NCBI GenBank assembly: GCA_036785705.1
Contig: JAWUZG010000027.1
Span: forward strand, 4,259,501-4,323,500
Length of the DNA stretch: 64,000 nt
Source: Acanthornis magna
Lineage: Eukaryota; Chordata; Aves; Passeriformes; Acanthizidae
Direction of reading: 5' to 3'
Position numbers and translations under genes: made by a program. This document shows positions 1 through 10,640 of this stretch, piece by piece. A model generated the notes under the pieces. That model was not told the origin of the DNA, searched no databases, and saw only the letters and a list, made by a program, of their open reading frames with translations. Each line of letters opens with the position of its first letter. Position 1 is the first letter of the stretch.

Positions 1-369
1 GGACTGTTTAGACTTCAATTTGGAAGTGTCCCCTTCAGGCAGACATCCAGAGTCTCTCTTTGATGAAACTGTGGATGGTAGAAATACTGAAGTCCATTTC
101 CCTATGGATTTTGTGGCCCATCCTCTCCCACAACCCCACTCCAGTGACCCTCAATTCCTGCTCTGTTTCCCCGCTGCAACACGGATTGTGCCCCACAGGG
201 AGATGATTTCCCAGTTGTATGTTCAGTGCTTCCCCTCACTGCAGTGTGTGGTTGGAGCACCACAGTCACTGCCATGTCCCTGTACTTCAACGACAGGCCC
301 TGGCTTTGGTGTGTGACTGATTGAAACTGAGTCACTGAAGTTGGCTGGGAAAGAGAAGAAACACTAGGG

Positions 370-790
370 ATCATACATATTATCATAGTATTACTTGGGT
401 TGGAAAAGACCTCTAAGATTATCAAGTCCAACCTGTGGCTGATCACCATTTTGTCAACCAGACCGGAGCACTGAGTGCCACATCCAGTCATTCCTTGGAC
501 ACCTCCAGGGACAGTGACTCCACCACCTCCCCTTCCAATACCTGACAACCTTTTCCATGAAGAAATTCCTCCTGATGCCCAGCCTGGACCTCCCCTGGCA
601 AAACTTGAGGCATCATGTCTTTCTGTTCTGTGAGCAGAGCCCAACTCCCCCCTGGCTGCACCCTCTAAATTGTAGAGAGAGAAAAGGTCCCACCTGAGGC
701 TCCTTTCTCCAGGCTGAGCCACCCCAGTCCCCTCAGCTGCTCCTCATTTGCCTTACTCTCTAGACCCTTCTGCAGCTTTGTTGCCCTGCA
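370..790 (-). mobile_element. CR1 LINE fragment, 3'-anchored, antisense
   Basis: Read on the minus strand, this ends in the CR1 3' signature: 'ggttggacttgataatctta' followed by 'gaggtcttttccaaccc'. Upstream of that (higher coordinates) it continues through the usual CR1 3' region, seen on the plus strand as 'ttgccttactctctagaccc' and 'aggctgagccacccc'. It is about 420 bp, against a full element of about 4.5 kb, so it is a 5'-truncated dead copy, the normal state of CR1 in birds. Reading frames through it are fortuitous. The exact ends are approximate. Confidence 0.9.
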
Positions 791-1111
791 GACAGGTTAA
801 CAACAGGAAAAGTGTCTAAGAATGCATTTCAAATGCCAGCAGTGGATTTTATAGTGTGTGTGAAATTGAGTAATCCTAGTCCTAATCTCACTTTGCCTAC
901 AAGGTTTGTAATTCATGTAAAAACCGAGCAGTCCTGGAACGGGGGCAGGTGGTGGTCCCACACATGCAGGGCTGCCTGCTGGGCACTCTTGGGAACCCCA
1001 AGTGGGGCTCTGGGGCACAAAGAGCCTGGGAGTCCTCATGGCTCTTTCCGAGCAGGAGCCCCCGGAGCCCAGCGGTGCACCCCGAGGGGCAGAGCTGGAG
1101 GGGACTCTTGT

Positions 1112-1510
1112 TCAGCCCCTGTTTTAGGGAGCACAGGGCACAGCACTTGTTCAGCCCCAGGTCAGGGAGCACAGGGCACACTGCTCATTCAGCCCCAGGT
1201 CAGGGAGCACAGGGCACACTGCTCATTCAGCCCCAGGTCAGGGGGCACAGGGCACACTGCTCATTCAGCCCTAGGTCAGGGAGTACAGGGCTTACCGCTT
1301 GTTCAGCCCCAGGTCAGGGGGCACAGGGCACACTGCTTGTTCAGCCCTGCTCAGGGGGCACAGCGCCGGTTCGGGGAGCACAGGGCACAGCACAGGGCGC
1401 ACCCGTTCAGGGGGCACAGGGCACAGCGCTTGTTCAGCTCCAGTTCAGGGGGCACAGGGCACAGCGCTTGTTCAGCCCTGTTCAGGGAGCGCAGGGCACA
1501 GCGCTTTTCC
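1112..1510. repeat. 38-bp minisatellite, about 10 copies
   Basis: The phrase TCAGCCCCAGGTCAGGGAGC followed by ACAGGGCACACTGCTCAT recurs at 1151, 1189 and 1227 with a period of exactly 38 bp. It continues with more diverged copies to about 1510, and the first copy at 1112 is 39 bp. Later copies are GC-richer (CAGCGC in place of CACTGC). The period is not a multiple of three, so overlapping reading frames rotate through the same repeat and none is a gene. Confidence 0.9.
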
Positions 1511-1734
1511 AGGGCTGCCGGTTCAGCTCGACAGATGCTTCCTCCGTAACCCTTCCCCTTTCTCCCTGCCCCCCAAACAGACCAAACAGACCCTCTCCCC
1601 AGTCAAAACCGGTTTTCCCCAGCCAGTCACTAAATCAGCCGGATGTGGCTCCCTTCCCCCACCCGACACGGTGACGAGGAGTGCCTGCTGATCAGTCCTT
1701 TCATGTAGTCTCTGCCGCTTGCTACTTCGGTTAT

Positions 1735-1841
1735 TAAAAAAAAACCACCAAAAAACCAACCAGCCAACCAACCTAAACCAACCATCCAAAAACAAACAAA
1801 CAAACAAACAAACAAACAAACAAACACAAAGAAAAGAAAAG

Positions 1842-1872
<31 letters not shown>

Positions 1873-1887
1873 GAAAAGAAAAGAAAA
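1735..1887. repeat. A/C-rich low complexity: (CCAA)n, (CAAA)n and (AAAAG)n
   Basis: A run of A and C with CCAA steps passes into a pure (CAAA)n stretch at about 1791-1826, then into (AAAAG)n at about 1828-1887. It abuts the CpG-rich block that follows. Frames through it encode only homopolymer-like peptides and are not genes. Confidence 0.9.
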
Positions 1888-1889
1888 GG

Positions 1890-2290
1890 CCCTCAAACCC
1901 ACAGCGGCTGTCCCCGCGTTCTGTGGCGTTCGCGGCCGGAGCGGAGCCCAAGCCGAGCCGCGGGCAGGGTGCGCCGGCTCCGGCGGACACGCGGAGATGG
2001 AAGGGCGGGTGGTGTACGAGATTCTTGCGGACCTGGGAGGAGGTGGAGTTTGCTTTTCTCGCTTTTTTTGAATCACAGGCTAGCCCGGGGCTGCTGTGCC
2101 GCAGTGTAAAGGGGGTGAACTTGGGCGCACTTTGCCGGCCTCGGATGTAGGACGAAGTCCCGTCCTGCGCCCCGGCCCTCAGCACGGCAAGGAGAGAAGC
2201 TGGAGCATCCCTCCCTTTCCTCCAGCCGCTTTCCTGCCATCCCCTCTGGCTGGACTCGCTGACCGTCCTTCCTCCTCCTCCCCTTACCTC
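1890..2290. promoter_or_regulatory. Distal CpG-rich block (candidate CpG island)
   Basis: About 17 CpG dinucleotides fall in roughly the first 110 bp ('cccgcgttctgtggcgttcg' and on). CpGs stay frequent to about 2290, in an otherwise CpG-poor neighbourhood. Such islands usually mark promoters or enhancers of vertebrate genes. It lies about 17 kb upstream of the PHF21B start codon. No convincing coding exon with splice sites could be assigned. It could be an alternative PHF21B first exon, a divergent non-coding transcript start, or an orphan island. Confidence 0.5.
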
Positions 2291-5200
2291 GCTAAAATAC
2301 GCACACCCAGCGGTTTTAATGTGAAAGAGGAGGTCTTGAAGAATTTCAGAAGCATCTGGGGAAGGAAACAAGTCGGACATGTAAATAGAAAAAGAGCTCA
2401 AGAGTTTCACCAGTGAGCCATGAAATGAAAAGTAACAGCTGATGTAGTGGAGGGAAGGAGAGAGTCGTCATCAGGAGCTATGGATCCAAGGTTAACGGGG
2501 GAGGGGAAGGGGAGCTGGAACTTAAAGTAATTACCCGGGCAAAGGAGAGAGCGAAAGAAAGAGATCCAGGCTATTGCCTTGTGCTGCCAATAGCTTGGAA
2601 AGAGCACCAGGAAGACTGGCAAACATTAGCAAAAGTCTTTGTGTGGTCGAGAGCCACTGCCCCTCTCCTTTTAGAAGCATGAGGCTGAGTCTCTGATTTA
2701 CTTTTAAAAAAAATCTCGTTGGACTTCTAAGAATTTGCATTTTCTATCCCTACAGTTGCCTGCCTGGGAGAATGAAAGGAAGAAACTGCTTCACTTACTT
2801 TTTCCCCCCTAGTTAGAAAATAAATACAGAAATAAGGAAGAAATCGCTTCACCTTTTTTTTTTTTTTTTTTTTTTTTTTTTCCTTTCCCCTAGTTAGTAA
2901 ATAAATAAATAAATAAAGAGTTGAGGAGTGGCAGTAGAGGCATAGGGGGTAATCGTGCAACTGGATGTAGGTAAAAAGTACCAACAGCACTGGAGAAAGA
3001 CCACCTCTTAATTTTTAATTTAGAAATATTTAAATGAATGTGTTAGAAGCTGAGAAGAGCATTGTGTTGTCCTGGTGAGATGTGATGTTGAACAGTATGA
3101 AATCCAAGGAATGATTTTTCCTGCTCCCATTTCACGACCTCTTATATACAAACACAAAGGAGGGCAGAAGTTTTCCAGCTTGGCAACCCAAGGCTGAGGA
3201 GCTGCAATTCCCATTGCCCGAGCCCTAATGCACCGAGAGGGTGACATGTCCTCTCCCTGTCCCAGTTCATCCCACAGCATGTGCGGAGCAGGCTTTCCCA
3301 CGAAGTAGGCCAAAGCCCAGGAACAATGAAGCCAAGAGGATTTGAGGGAGCAAGCTCTCCTGCAAGATCCTCTCTTTCCCCCCAAGCCGCATCCCTTGCC
3401 ACGATGCCCTTGGAAGCTGTCCCTGGCCAGCTGCCCTGCAGAGGTACCCCGGGCGGGGTCTCGTTGCTGTGGCCCCTTCCAGCAGCCCCCGCGCTCCTTT
3501 GTTCCACGGCAGCTGCAGCCTGACTACATCTCCCGGCAGGCTGCACTGGGGAGGGGGGGAGAAAGGCTTTTCCACCCTTTTTCCTCCCCCATTACATTCC
3601 TCTTCAGTGAGACGAGAAAACCGTACACACTTTGCTAATGCATCATGTGCTTTGAGCAGACAAGAGGGGCAGGGCTGCAAGAAGCAGTTCGCAGAAAATC
3701 AGGGGCAAGTTACTGCCCCGAAAATCAAACTCCAGAGATGGGGGGGGGAGGGGGAAGAGGGAGGGGGAGAGAGAGAGAGAGAGGGGAAGAAAAGAATAAT
3801 AAAAGAAGAAAAAAAGGATGAGGAGGAAGTCAGTTAAATCCTGAAGCTGGAAGGATGTAGCCCTGAGCTTTGAAATCTTGATAAATACATAGAGGAGAGA
3901 TGTCTTTCTTTTGTGTGCAAGGCCGATGGCTGCCAGTCTCTTTGAGTACACAACTTATGCAACTGTTTCTCCATCACAAACTAAAGCACACGCGTGTCTT
4001 GCATAATGTTGTTTGCCACCATACAAATGTTTCTTTTTTGGCCCCTGTAGAGCCTACAGATTGCTTTGCTGATCTTCTGCATCAGATGGCTTTATCCTTC
4101 TGGTACTGCATATATGCAGATCTGAGGTCTGTGTAAATATGTATAAACAAAATGCATATTTTGTAACAGATTTATTTTTAGTCCCAATGTTTTTACGCTA
4201 GGGATAAAGAAGTTTGTTTAATTGGTATCATTGGTGTAGGAGTGGTTAGTGCTAACAGTGGAAGCTGAAACCTTATCAGGGCTTTTAGAATTAGAATTGT
4301 CTGTTTTAAGTGGTCTTCCTGTAAACACTATTCTCTTAGTTATACTTTTGATTTCAGCAAAGCAACGCTTGTTTAAATGAAGAGGTGTTTCAGGTTTCTA
4401 AGGAGTCCCGACAACAGAGTTTCTCTTTAAGAAGAGCTTGGAAGTGATGGTTATGATGAAATCTGGGATCCGCATGCCAAGCCTCTGCTCCTCCGGGAGA
4501 TAGTTCCACTCACACACTGAGTGCTGCCCTGAGTGCTTGTGTTTGGAAGCCACATTTGAATGACTAAAGCAAGCTCAGGAGCAGATCTTGCACTCAGACA
4601 TGTGGGTTTGGGCATAAATGTGAGTGTCTAGGTATTTCTGTATGCATGCAGACATAAACACCTATATAAATACCGTGTATCCACTGTGTATTGTCTGTGT
4701 GATATCATGTCAATATATGCAATTGTCTGTGTAATAAGAGACAAACATAACGTCAATATATAGGACTGAATTTTATTTTAAATTGTAAATTGGATTAACT
4801 TCTCTGTCTGATTTGGCCAAGTGAATTATTATTGTTCCACTGCAGATTTCATCACAATATTTTGTCCTTGGTGTCCTAGGATACTTTGCCATGATAATTT
4901 TATTTTAAAGATTTTTACATGCATATATTTAAAAAATACTCAACTGTGCTGTTGATAGTATAACCATTCTGGAGACAGTAGTTTTAAATCTGTAATTTTT
5001 ACATTAATTAATGTTTTCTGTTCCCATCTGAATTGTAACAATGATAACAAAGATCACTAACAAAGATAACCAAGCTGTTCCACTCTATTGTACCATCACT
5101 TTCATCTTTGAAGTCTGGGCTTTAACCTTTCTGAAGATTGCTAAAATCTGCTAACAATCAGTGTTGTTTTCACTGAAATTAAAATTGATATCAAGGTGGT

Positions 5201-5825
5201 AGTATTATATTAACTGAGTAGGGTTTAAATGGTTATTATATTTTTATTATATGCAGTGTAACAGAGTTTTGAGGCCGATTTGTGACTTCAAGCTCCAGCC
5301 ATAAGAAGGAGGTGCTAAAGAGGCACTATGGCTCAGATGGGCCTCCTGGAGTCGCATTTTCTTTCCAGATCCATTTTGCTCCTAAGAACAAGTGCCCATT
5401 TACTCCCCACAACATTTTGCTACCTCCTTCCTTTTCCAAACACCTCCTGGTACCTTCCACTGAGTGGTGGAGGGATGGTAGCAGGTTCTCTCAAACCTCA
5501 CCTTCCCACCTGTTTCAGTGAGGAAGTATCTGGGCCTCCTGTTTTCTGTTTGAATTCCAAGCTCTGCTGTGTTTTGTGTGTGTGCCTTGAGTTTGCTCAA
5601 ATTTCTGTGGCTGAGGTGTCATATCAGTCACAGTCTGGGCATCTAAACAAAGCTCTGTCAGAACTTTTCTGGGATGGTGGCCCTTTATACTGCATTTTTT
5701 AGTCCAGCTGGATGCTGGCATTAAATACACCCTTGCTCTTGAACAAGCTCAAGGGCTTCTTTAGCTCTGGGATAGGAACTATGGATTAGAGCCAGATGAA
5801 GTCTATTTTTCCACATTTGCTAGAT
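2291..5825. other. Intergenic, no gene seen
   Basis: Non-coding DNA upstream of PHF21B. It holds a short tandem duplication with an inserted T28 tract (2777-2918), a moderately GC-rich stretch at about 3140-3560 and a short (GA)n run near 3766-3783. From about 3900 it is AT-rich unique sequence. The longest frames lack splice context or family resemblance. I see no RNA gene. Confidence 0.6.
2777..2918. repeat. Tandem duplication of about 58 bp with T28 insertion and (AAAT)n tail
   Basis: The phrase AGGAAGAAAnnGCTTCAC occurs at 2777 and again at 2835, each followed by a pyrimidine stretch, then CCCCTAGTTAG and an A/T-rich end. In the second copy the pyrimidine stretch has grown to a T28 homopolymer (2854-2881), and the end has become (AAAT)n at about 2897-2918. 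Confidence 0.75.
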
Positions 5826-5913
5826 AGTGAAGATGTTCCTGCTCATGGCAAGGGGATTGGGCTAGATGACCCTGAAAGGTGCCTTCCAACCAAAACCATT
5901 CTATGATTCTGTG
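5826..5913 (+). mobile_element. CR1 LINE 3'-end fragment
   Basis: It contains the terminal CR1 phrase 'gggctagatgaccctgaaag' followed by 'gtgccttccaaccaaaacca' and the ATTCTATGATTCTGTG tail. Only about 90 bp of the 3' end remain. The plus-strand orientation is given by the ATTCTATG tail. Non-functional. Confidence 0.88.
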
Positions 5914-6217
5914 GATAGACAGATATTTAGTTGCCTTCAGATTAGGTATTAGCAAGAAAGAGGACACATTTTCTAAACCATTTGTTGATCTGAATGGATT
6001 CAAATTTATAATACTTTGATTTCCCAAAGCTGACCAAGTAGAAGTTGAGTTTCTTCACTGCAGGCTTCTATATTGCAAGAATTAGTGAGAATATGATGTT
6101 TCTAAGATGTTGAAAGCTGGACTCAAATATAAATTTTTTTCCTTAAACCATGTGGCTAGTGAAAATATTTCTTTTCTTATCGTGTCCTTACTGAATTTCT
6201 CTCTAGTTCTGCAAGTG

Positions 6218-6234
6218 GCTTTTTTGTTTTGTTT

Positions 6235-6270
<36 letters not shown>

Positions 6271-6348
6271 GTTGGTTGGTTGGGGGTTTTTTGTTTGTTT
6301 GCTTGTTTTGATTTTTGTTTTTTGGGGGTTCCTTTGTTTTGTTTTTGT
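6218..6348. repeat. (TG)n microsatellite within T/G low-complexity DNA
   Basis: A (TG)n run of about 29 bp (6239-6267) is flanked by (TTTTG)n on the left and by GGTT/TTTG-rich sequence on the right. It lies immediately next to the 3' end of the antisense CR1 that follows. Confidence 0.92.
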
Positions 6349-6352
6349 CATT

Positions 6353-6660
6353 ATATAGAATCATCCCGTAATCCCAGAATGGTTTGGGTTGGAAGGGACC
6401 TTAAAGCTTTTCTCTTCCCATCCCCTGCCATTGGCAGGGACCCCTGTCAGTAGACCAGGTTGCTACAAGCTCCATCCAACCTGGCTTTGAACACTTCCAG
6501 GGATAGAGCAGCCACAGCTTCTCTGGGCAACCTGTACCAGGGCCTCACCACCTCACAGGGGATATCTAAACTAACCCTAATCTCTCTCAGTATTAAGCTA
6601 TTTTCCCTTGTCCTGTCACTCCAGGCCCTTGTACATAGTGTCTCTCCATTTTTCTTATCG
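6353..6660 (-). mobile_element. CR1 LINE fragment, antisense
   Basis: On the plus strand it opens with the reversed tail 'atagaatcatcccgtaatcc' and 'cagaatggtttgggttggaa', the reverse complement of the CR1 3' end. It runs on through the reversed counterparts of CR1 3' phrases such as 'gggcaacctgtaccagggcc' and 'cttgtcctgtcactccaggc'. About 305 bp; truncated. Confidence 0.93.
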
Positions 6661-8510
6661 GTTGCAGAAATCTGTTTCAAAACTGATGTATATCATACTG
6701 GCAAAGAGATGCCCAGACCTGCAGCGAGATCTCTGGTTGCTACTCTGCTGATGATTACTGCTGGATTCCTGTTTGGGTTTTAGGTATAATATTTGAATCA
6801 ATAACTGAGGATATTTTACATCAGGCAGATACAAAAATGTTGTTAGTAGCAAATACGTTTTGTAATTTTCTATGGCATTTGAGCAAATGAGTGTAGAATG
6901 CTTTCAGCAAAGTCAGTCGTGTGTTTCAGAGCCTAACGTAAAAAACCAAGTATTGTACCACTGACATTGTAACAGATTGACAGAAATTAAGAAATAGAAG
7001 GGAAAAGACCCATGGGCTCACTTCCAGTCCTGTAGAATCAAGGGAGGGAAAACTTACATCACAGTAAAACTTGTTGGCTTGTTTAACTTGGTTTCTGCAA
7101 AGTGATCCTAAAGGGACTCATCGCTGAGGGAAAGCCAGGGCAGAAACTTGCTGGACCAGCCCTTTTAATGAGATCACATTTATTTTTGTGGTGTGTTTTT
7201 ACAGTATATATTTGCAACTGGGAATTTGAAGGAAAACCTCTAGAAATAGAAGTCAGACAGTACAGGAGACAACTTTCCAAGTAATTTTATTTAGGTCCAA
7301 GTTATTTTTTATTATTTTTCACCTTTATCTTTTATAATAATGTTTTTGCCCAGAAATGTAAATCAGCCAAGGGTGAGATGAAGGAGCATGGGGACCAGAG
7401 GACGCACACAGATATTCTAACAGCAAGCCCAGGATTGCTGAGCCAGGGCACTCAAACATTATGAGTCAGCCTGTTCCTGGCTAGTCATGAGACTGAATAA
7501 AAAAATCATGAGCTGTTCTCAAAGCAAATTTAGGCTTCCTTTTGCTCACTCTTGGATTCTAGTTTTCTCCTATGCCTGGGATATATTTTCAAGTTTTTCC
7601 CCATAGATAAAAGGACTAGAAGGGGATTTAAGTCCCAAACAAAGGGCATTTGGAAAAGCAAGTCAAATGCTAGTCTTGCAAGAATGGGCCAATGTGTAAA
7701 AAAGGTTTCTGCAGAAACATAAAAAGAGTAAAACAGGCATCACATAGTAGATGAACTGCTTGGCATCCTTACACAACTCACCTAGTATTTAACTGGGGCA
7801 AGGACAGGGAGGCTCACATTTAGCCTAGAGAAAGACAGGGAAGGCATATAGACTGGGAATTTAGTGTGGAAAACAGAAAGTATCAGGACATCAGTGGCCT
7901 TTTTTGCTAACTTACATGAGCTGTAGCTTGGAGATTCACATCCATTTTTGGGCTGTGTGTCACTCAGTTTGCTTGTTCTCACCGAGGCAGTGTGGCCATG
8001 GCTGGAGGACAGGATCTCCTGTGGGAGACACCACTACACCTGAGAGGTTTCTGTGCTCACCTGGGGAAGTAGCACAAGCATGGTGTGTGCATACCCAGTG
8101 TCCATCAACCTCCTTTATTTTGACAGCCCTGGTGACTTTTGGAAAGCACTCTGAAACCTTCTGTTTTACCACCTCTTGGGCGAGAGCTTATGAGCAAGGT
8201 GAGAGCACTGTAATGCCTTACTAGGATACTCGTGGTCAGGAGAGAAAGCCTCCTTCACACAAGGGATTAATCTATTTTTTCTGATGCTCTGTTGTGCTTT
8301 GTCACTGCACATCTTTTGTTGCACTTATTCTTATGCAGAGAGGTTCCTATTTAAGGAACCTCAGACTATGTTTATTTAAAGAAAAAGAACCCTGAGAATG
8401 CAGAATGTAGTTTTTAATATTCTTTGGAGTTGTTCCCCATGATTACATGTTAAGTAAGACACAACCAATAATTGCATTGAACACAGAGACTTTCTGTCGT
8501 AACTATTTTC
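6661..8510. other. Intergenic, no gene seen
   Basis: AT-rich unique sequence between the antisense CR1 and the TTTCA microsatellite. No exon-like frame, RNA gene or further repeat was recognised by eye. Confidence 0.55.
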
Positions 8511-8580
8511 TTTCATTTCATTTCATTTCATTTCATTTCATTTCATTTCATTTCATTTCATTTCATTTCATTTCATTTCA
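8511..8580. repeat. (TTTCA)14 microsatellite
   Basis: Fourteen uninterrupted TTTCA pentamers, ending in a T-run. The motif equals the unit whose intronic expansion underlies human familial adult myoclonic epilepsies. Here it is intergenic and short, so only the sequence type is shared. Confidence 0.97.
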
Positions 8581-8585
8581 TTTTT

Positions 8586-10500
8586 TTAACCTCAGCTTGT
8601 ACAGCTCCTAGCACAGTTGTCATACTGGGGAGCCTATGTGTGTGCTGCTGCAATACTAGGAGATAATTAGTGTACCCTGCTCCAGAGAATGAGTGCAAGG
8701 ACTGCATGAACAGTATCCTGTTGCTCAACACTTCTCATTTGACTTTCTCAGACCCCGTATTTTGAAGACGATATTCCCACAGCCTCGCTCTGTGGTGCTC
8801 TGCAGTGTTGCTTTCCAGTGATATTAACAGGGATAGTATTGATCTGAATATATTCCCAGAGTGATCCTTGGAGCAAAATTTGTTGAACGAGTGTTCTGTA
8901 CAAATTCACCTCAATGTACAAAAGAAATTCAATTCTCTTCTTCAAAGCAGAGTGATAGAAGGATTCTGGGGACCGGATCAGCCTTGCAAGACAGTGAGAC
9001 TGGAAGTGAAGGACAGCAGCAGCAACAACAACAAAATTGAAAGAGGGTGGAGATGAAGAGAGAAAAGAAATACATCTAGGAAGTTTCTGTAATTAAAACC
9101 ATATTAAATATCCACGCTGTGCAAATGATACAAATCGATATGGTTTCACAAATCTATTACTGGGACTCCACTATGGGAGTTCAATGTATTTTCTGCCCTA
9201 GGGCTTTGTTCAGCAGAAATGTTAAGTAGGACTTCTGTGTTCCGGAGCCTGCTGAATACAGTGAAACAGGCTGCTTCATCTTTTCATTCCATTCAGCAGA
9301 AATTTGACTGTCCTGTGAAAATATGTCTCAGTACTGCTGGGAACTTTTGCACAGAGCCAGAGAGAGGTGAAGGCTTCATTGTAATGCTCCTCCTGCACCC
9401 TGCTGGGTCACTTCTGTTCACTGCACTACAAAGCCCTGTTGCTTTCTGCCACAGAAAATAATCTAATATTTTATTTTGAAGAAAAAGTGGTTTTGGGTTA
9501 AACCCCGCATGGGAGAACAAAACCTTGGGAACAGATGTGCATGCCCTTTTGTAAGAGCAAAATGTGGCATCAGGCATCTGAGTCAATTGGGATGGAGCCA
9601 AGGTGACAGGTGTCAGTGGTTCTTCTACACTGACCATGAGGAGATGACAGAAAACAGAACGTTTGTGACCTTTGCTGGAGCCAGGCCTGGTTTTTAGGGT
9701 AGTAGAACAAACAAACACAAAAAAGATTTCCCCCATGTCAGATGACTTGTTTGGTAAAAACATTAGTGGCACAAGTACCACTTCATAATAGTGTGGTTGA
9801 ATTGTGAGTAGGCTTGGGCTGATAGCTGCTTATTCTCTCCTTCCTATCTTTCCCTCCTAGAAAGCTTAAATAAAGGATTTTCCAATCTTCTCAACAGATT
9901 TAAATTCATAACTCTTGTTTGGAAGAGGCTTCTAAATCTCCTTGGCAGCTTGGGAAACCTTAGGCTTAGCATGAGCTTTTTTTTTCCATTACTGTGGCTT
10001 TCAACCAGGTTTGTCTATCAATGTGCCCAAGTTTTCTCAGGTGTCACTGGGAGCCGAAACTGTTCAGAAAGCATTCTGTAGAAACAGTTGGCTCATTACC
10101 TTCTGCCTGAAAAGGAGGTCAAGGCATGCTCTGGAAAGTTATGCTGGAAGGGATGGACTGCTCATTTCTGAGGAAGGAGTCAGATAAGGAGAAAACGTGC
10201 TATGAACTTCAATATCCTGTTAAATTCTTCATTAACATGAAGTGTCTGGGAATATAGGTGGTATTCAGGTGAGACAGGATTCTTTTCTCAAAGGAGATGA
10301 GCAACCCAGTCTCAAGGACTCAGTGGGCCTCAAGTATGAATGCACACATCCTGGAAGGGTTGAAGTATTGCAAATCCAAGCGACTGATTCACTTCGAGGA
10401 TATGAGTTTCTTTTCTGAACCTGTTATACTTGGACACAATGTTATGTTGTATTACCTACATACCCCTATTTTTATGCTTCTACCCTAAATTAAACAAAGG
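8586..10500. other. Intergenic, no gene seen
   Basis: Unique non-coding sequence with no recognised element. Open frames here, the longest on the minus strand at 9293-9781, have no family signature or splice context. Confidence 0.55.
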
Positions 10501-10640
10501 GAGGGAAGGACAGAGCGGGCAAGGAAGGCAGGAATGAGGGAGGGAGGGAGGGAGGGAGGGAGGGAGGGAGGGAGGGAGGGAGGGAGGAAGGCAGGAAGGA
10601 AGGAAGGAAGGAAGGAAGGAAGGAAGGAAGGAAGGCAGGC
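10501..10640. repeat. Purine microsatellite (GAGG)n / (GGAA)n
   Basis: A near-perfect GAGG tetramer run at about 10537-10587 passes into a GGAA/AGGA run to about 10635. The tract is entirely purine on the plus strand, so it could form triplex or G-rich structures. (GGAA)n is also an ETS-family binding array in principle. No gene is adjacent. Confidence 0.95.

Noticed and set aside
812..1691. Overlapping open frames of 130-245 codons at the left end
   Set aside because: All three frames cycle through the 38-bp minisatellite; period not divisible by three, no splice or family evidence.
1523..2410. 295-codon minus-strand open frame
   Set aside because: Passes through (CTTTT)n and (TTTG)n microsatellites and a CpG-rich block; low-complexity Phe/Cys/Val peptide, no recognisable domain.
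8511..8580. Disease-type repeat expansion
   Set aside because: Only the motif is shared with human disorders; it is short, intergenic and in another species.
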